Source: Bdellovibrionales bacterium CG10_big_fil_rev_8_21_14_0_10_45_34 (GTDB lineage: Bacteria > Bdellovibrionota > Bdellovibrionia > Bdellovibrionales > 1-14-0-10-45-34). Taken from it: a DNA stretch of 64,000 bases. Numbering within the stretch: the stretch's first letter is position 1; every line of letters starts with the position of its first letter. The position numbers and the translations under genes were made by a program. This document shows positions 62,896 through 64,000 of this stretch, in pieces. The notes beneath the pieces are model-generated. The model was not told the origin of the DNA and made no database searches. It was given only the letters and a program-made list of their open reading frames with translations. The stretch is from contig PEZS01000011.1 in the NCBI GenBank assembly GCA_002778785.1, positions 318,995 through 382,994 of the forward strand, written 5' to 3'.

Positions 62896-64000
62896 GATGC
62901 CTCCTTAGTTTTGTTTGCAAGCTTTGATAAAATTTCGATCTTCGACAAGTTAGGAAACTGCGATTGCAAGTCTTGAATTTGAGACTTGTCATGGCCGTCA
63001 CTTGTACAAATCCAGTAGCTTAATGGGTCTGGCGTTAACCTTAAAACGGCACGGTTTTCGTCTTGGAGATAGTAAAATTCAGAATATTTTCCTTTAACTA
63101 TTTCTAAACTTTTTATCACTTCAATTTCGTTGTCATTTAAGTCCATTGCTTCTTGAAAATCTTTCCAATCAATCTTTCTCTGTCTTAAAACAAAGATGCT
63201 TGTAGTGTTTGGAAAAATTGCATTCTTAATTTCTTGACTAGAAAGGAAATCTTTATAGTTTTGACTGATGCACCAAATTCCTCCATTGAATTTTCTAAAA
63301 GTTCGGTAGGCTTCTAGTGTAAAACTAAGCCCACTTTTTGTTTCAAATAACTTCCACGCTTCATCAATGATAAGTAGATAAGGTCGTTTCAAATCATTTG
63401 CAGCCTCATTTTTTATGAAATCAGTTAGAAGGAGTAGAAACACGTTCTGTAGGTCTGGATAAGTATCCAATCCTTTTATTTCAATTGTTACCAAGTCCTT
63501 TGAGAGCTGAATATTCGTATGACCATCAAGCATTTTTCCGTAAGCTGTTTGACCCGTCCATGAATACAATATTTCAGCATAGTCCTTTAATGCTTTATTG
63601 GAGTGGGACTTTAAAGTTTCTTTGAAATCAGAAAGTGTGGGTGCTTTTTCTTTGCAGCGATTGTATGTCAAAAAGATAGCCTCTTCTAATAAAGCCTTAT
63701 CACGCTTGGGCAGTCCATTCGAGTCATCTTCCTTGATAATAGATTCGAGTGCCCCTAAGATCAGCTTTACCTTTGTTGGTGATGGTAGTTTTTCTCCTTT
63801 GGGTAAATCAAACATATTAAGGCAAATATTTGAATCAAGATTCAAATTAATGAATTCTCCATCTAAAACATCAAGCAATGTTTCAGAAGAGGCACCGTTA
63901 TCAATCCACACAATTTTTGGAGTAGGACTCTGCCCATAAAATTGAAGCATAAGCTGAGATATCGTGAAGCTCTTACCAGCTCCCGAACCACCAAAGATGA
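62892..64000 (-). CDS. virB4: VirB4-like conjugation ATPase, C-terminal part (5' end outside window)
   Basis: The frame is open to the window edge. Walker A (GGSGAGKS) lies at 63969-63992 and Walker B in LLIIDEAWKLF. The T4SS ATPase energises pilus assembly and DNA transfer at the inner membrane. The sequence from QFYGQSPTP onward follows the VirB4/TrbE C-terminal domain (SGLSFTLEAYRTFRKFNGG, WCISQNYKDFL, FPNTTSIFVLRQR). The first in-window ATG (63950) is internal because Walker A is upstream of it. The end overlaps the virB5 candidate start. Confidence 0.92.
   Translation of the reverse strand, partial: IFGGSGAGKSFTISQLMLQFYGQSPTPKIVWIDNGASSETLLDVLDGEFINLNLDSNICLNMFDLPKGEKLPSPTKVKLILGALESIIKEDDSNGLPKRDKALLEEAIFLTYNRCKEKAPTLSDFKETLKSHSNKALKDYAEILYSWTGQTAYGKMLDGHTNIQLSKDLVTIEIKGLDTYPDLQNVFLLLLTDFIKNEAANDLKRPYLLIIDEAWKLFETKSGLSFTLEAYRTFRKFNGGIWCISQNYKDFLSSQEIKNAIFPNTTSIFVLRQRKIDWKDFQEAMDLNDNEIEVIKSLEIVKGKYSEFYYLQDENRAVLRLTPDPLSYWICTSDGHDKSQIQDLQSQFPNLSKIEILSKLANKTKEAS

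Larger units (their letters stand above)
51981..64000 (-). mobile_element. Left part of an integrative and conjugative element in ssrA
   Basis: From the 3' end of tmRNA to the window end the DNA is visibly more AT-rich than the chromosome to the left. It carries a serine recombinase, a repressor, a TIR-like protein, a T4SS operon (VirB4, 5, 6, 8, 9, 10), an FtsK-like coupling ATPase and a replication-relaxation protein. Genes overlap or abut throughout, in one direction toward ssrA. No separate MOB relaxase, VirB11 or VirB1 is seen; these and the right end must lie beyond 64000. The exact left boundary is somewhere between 51950 and about 52055. Confidence 0.9.

Overview
The window looks like chromosome from a diderm predatory-type bacterium of the Bdellovibrio lineage (Bdellovibrionota). 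This is inferred from many lipoproteins and secreted proteins of unknown family, a peptidoglycan-recycling pair (AmgK/MurU-like), cell-wall hydrolase-like proteins, a sigma-54 circuit and alphaproteobacteria/Bdellovibrio-style housekeeping genes. No marker seen here fixes the species. The last 12 kb is clearly more AT-rich than the rest and is the left part of an integrative and conjugative element (ICE) sitting at the 3' end of the tmRNA gene.

Layout. 1-9.3 kb: end of leuS, then speA, then a minus-strand run of SulP anion transporter, beta-carbonic anhydrase, AI-2E permease, 2Fe-2S ferredoxin and EamA transporter. 9.5-13.2 kb: a SleB-like cell-wall hydrolase, a DksA-like protein with a G10 tract at its start, and a 1-kb gene-free stretch ending in a very long hairpin. 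13.3-24.5 kb (plus): secreted coiled-coil protein, PBP1A, UvrA, MsbA-type ABC exporter, sigma-54 activator. 24.8-30.2 kb (plus): a near-perfect sigma-54 promoter drives a degenerate activator-like protein lacking ATPase motifs, followed by AmgK-like kinase, MurU-like nucleotidyltransferase and a papain-like lipoprotein. 30.2-35 kb: secreted proteins of unknown function and a putative metalloprotease. 35.5-40.5 kb: a signalling cluster (thioesterase, 7TM-type histidine kinase, periplasmic binding protein, second histidine kinase, stand-alone receiver). 40.7-45.6 kb (minus): cdsA, uppS, frr, pyrH, tsf, rpsB, in the usual conserved order. 45.7-51.5 kb: FAD-type protein, CFI-box protein, ROK kinase, lipoprotein, aldehyde dehydrogenase, a hypothetical.

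The ICE. The tmRNA (51629-51980, tag ANQNFALAA) is intact. Next to it is a compact minus-strand operon of TIR-like protein, XRE repressor and large serine recombinase, with a 26-bp perfect palindrome filling its promoter. Upstream of that, on the same strand, runs a conjugation operon: VirB4, VirB5, VirB6, VirB8, VirB9, VirB10, an FtsK-like coupling ATPase, a replication-relaxation protein, two lipoproteins and two small proteins. The window ends inside virB4, so the relaxase (if separate), the far end and attR are not visible.

Most notable points: (1) the recombinase reading frame runs through a bidirectional terminator and 45 codons into antisense tmRNA, so the terminated message has no stop codon and would itself be a tmRNA substrate; (2) TIR, repressor and recombinase share one operator; (3) virB10 and probably virB5 seem to begin at AUA codons in 4-nt stop/start overlaps; (4) a sigma-54 activator sits next to a sigma-54-driven pseudo-activator.
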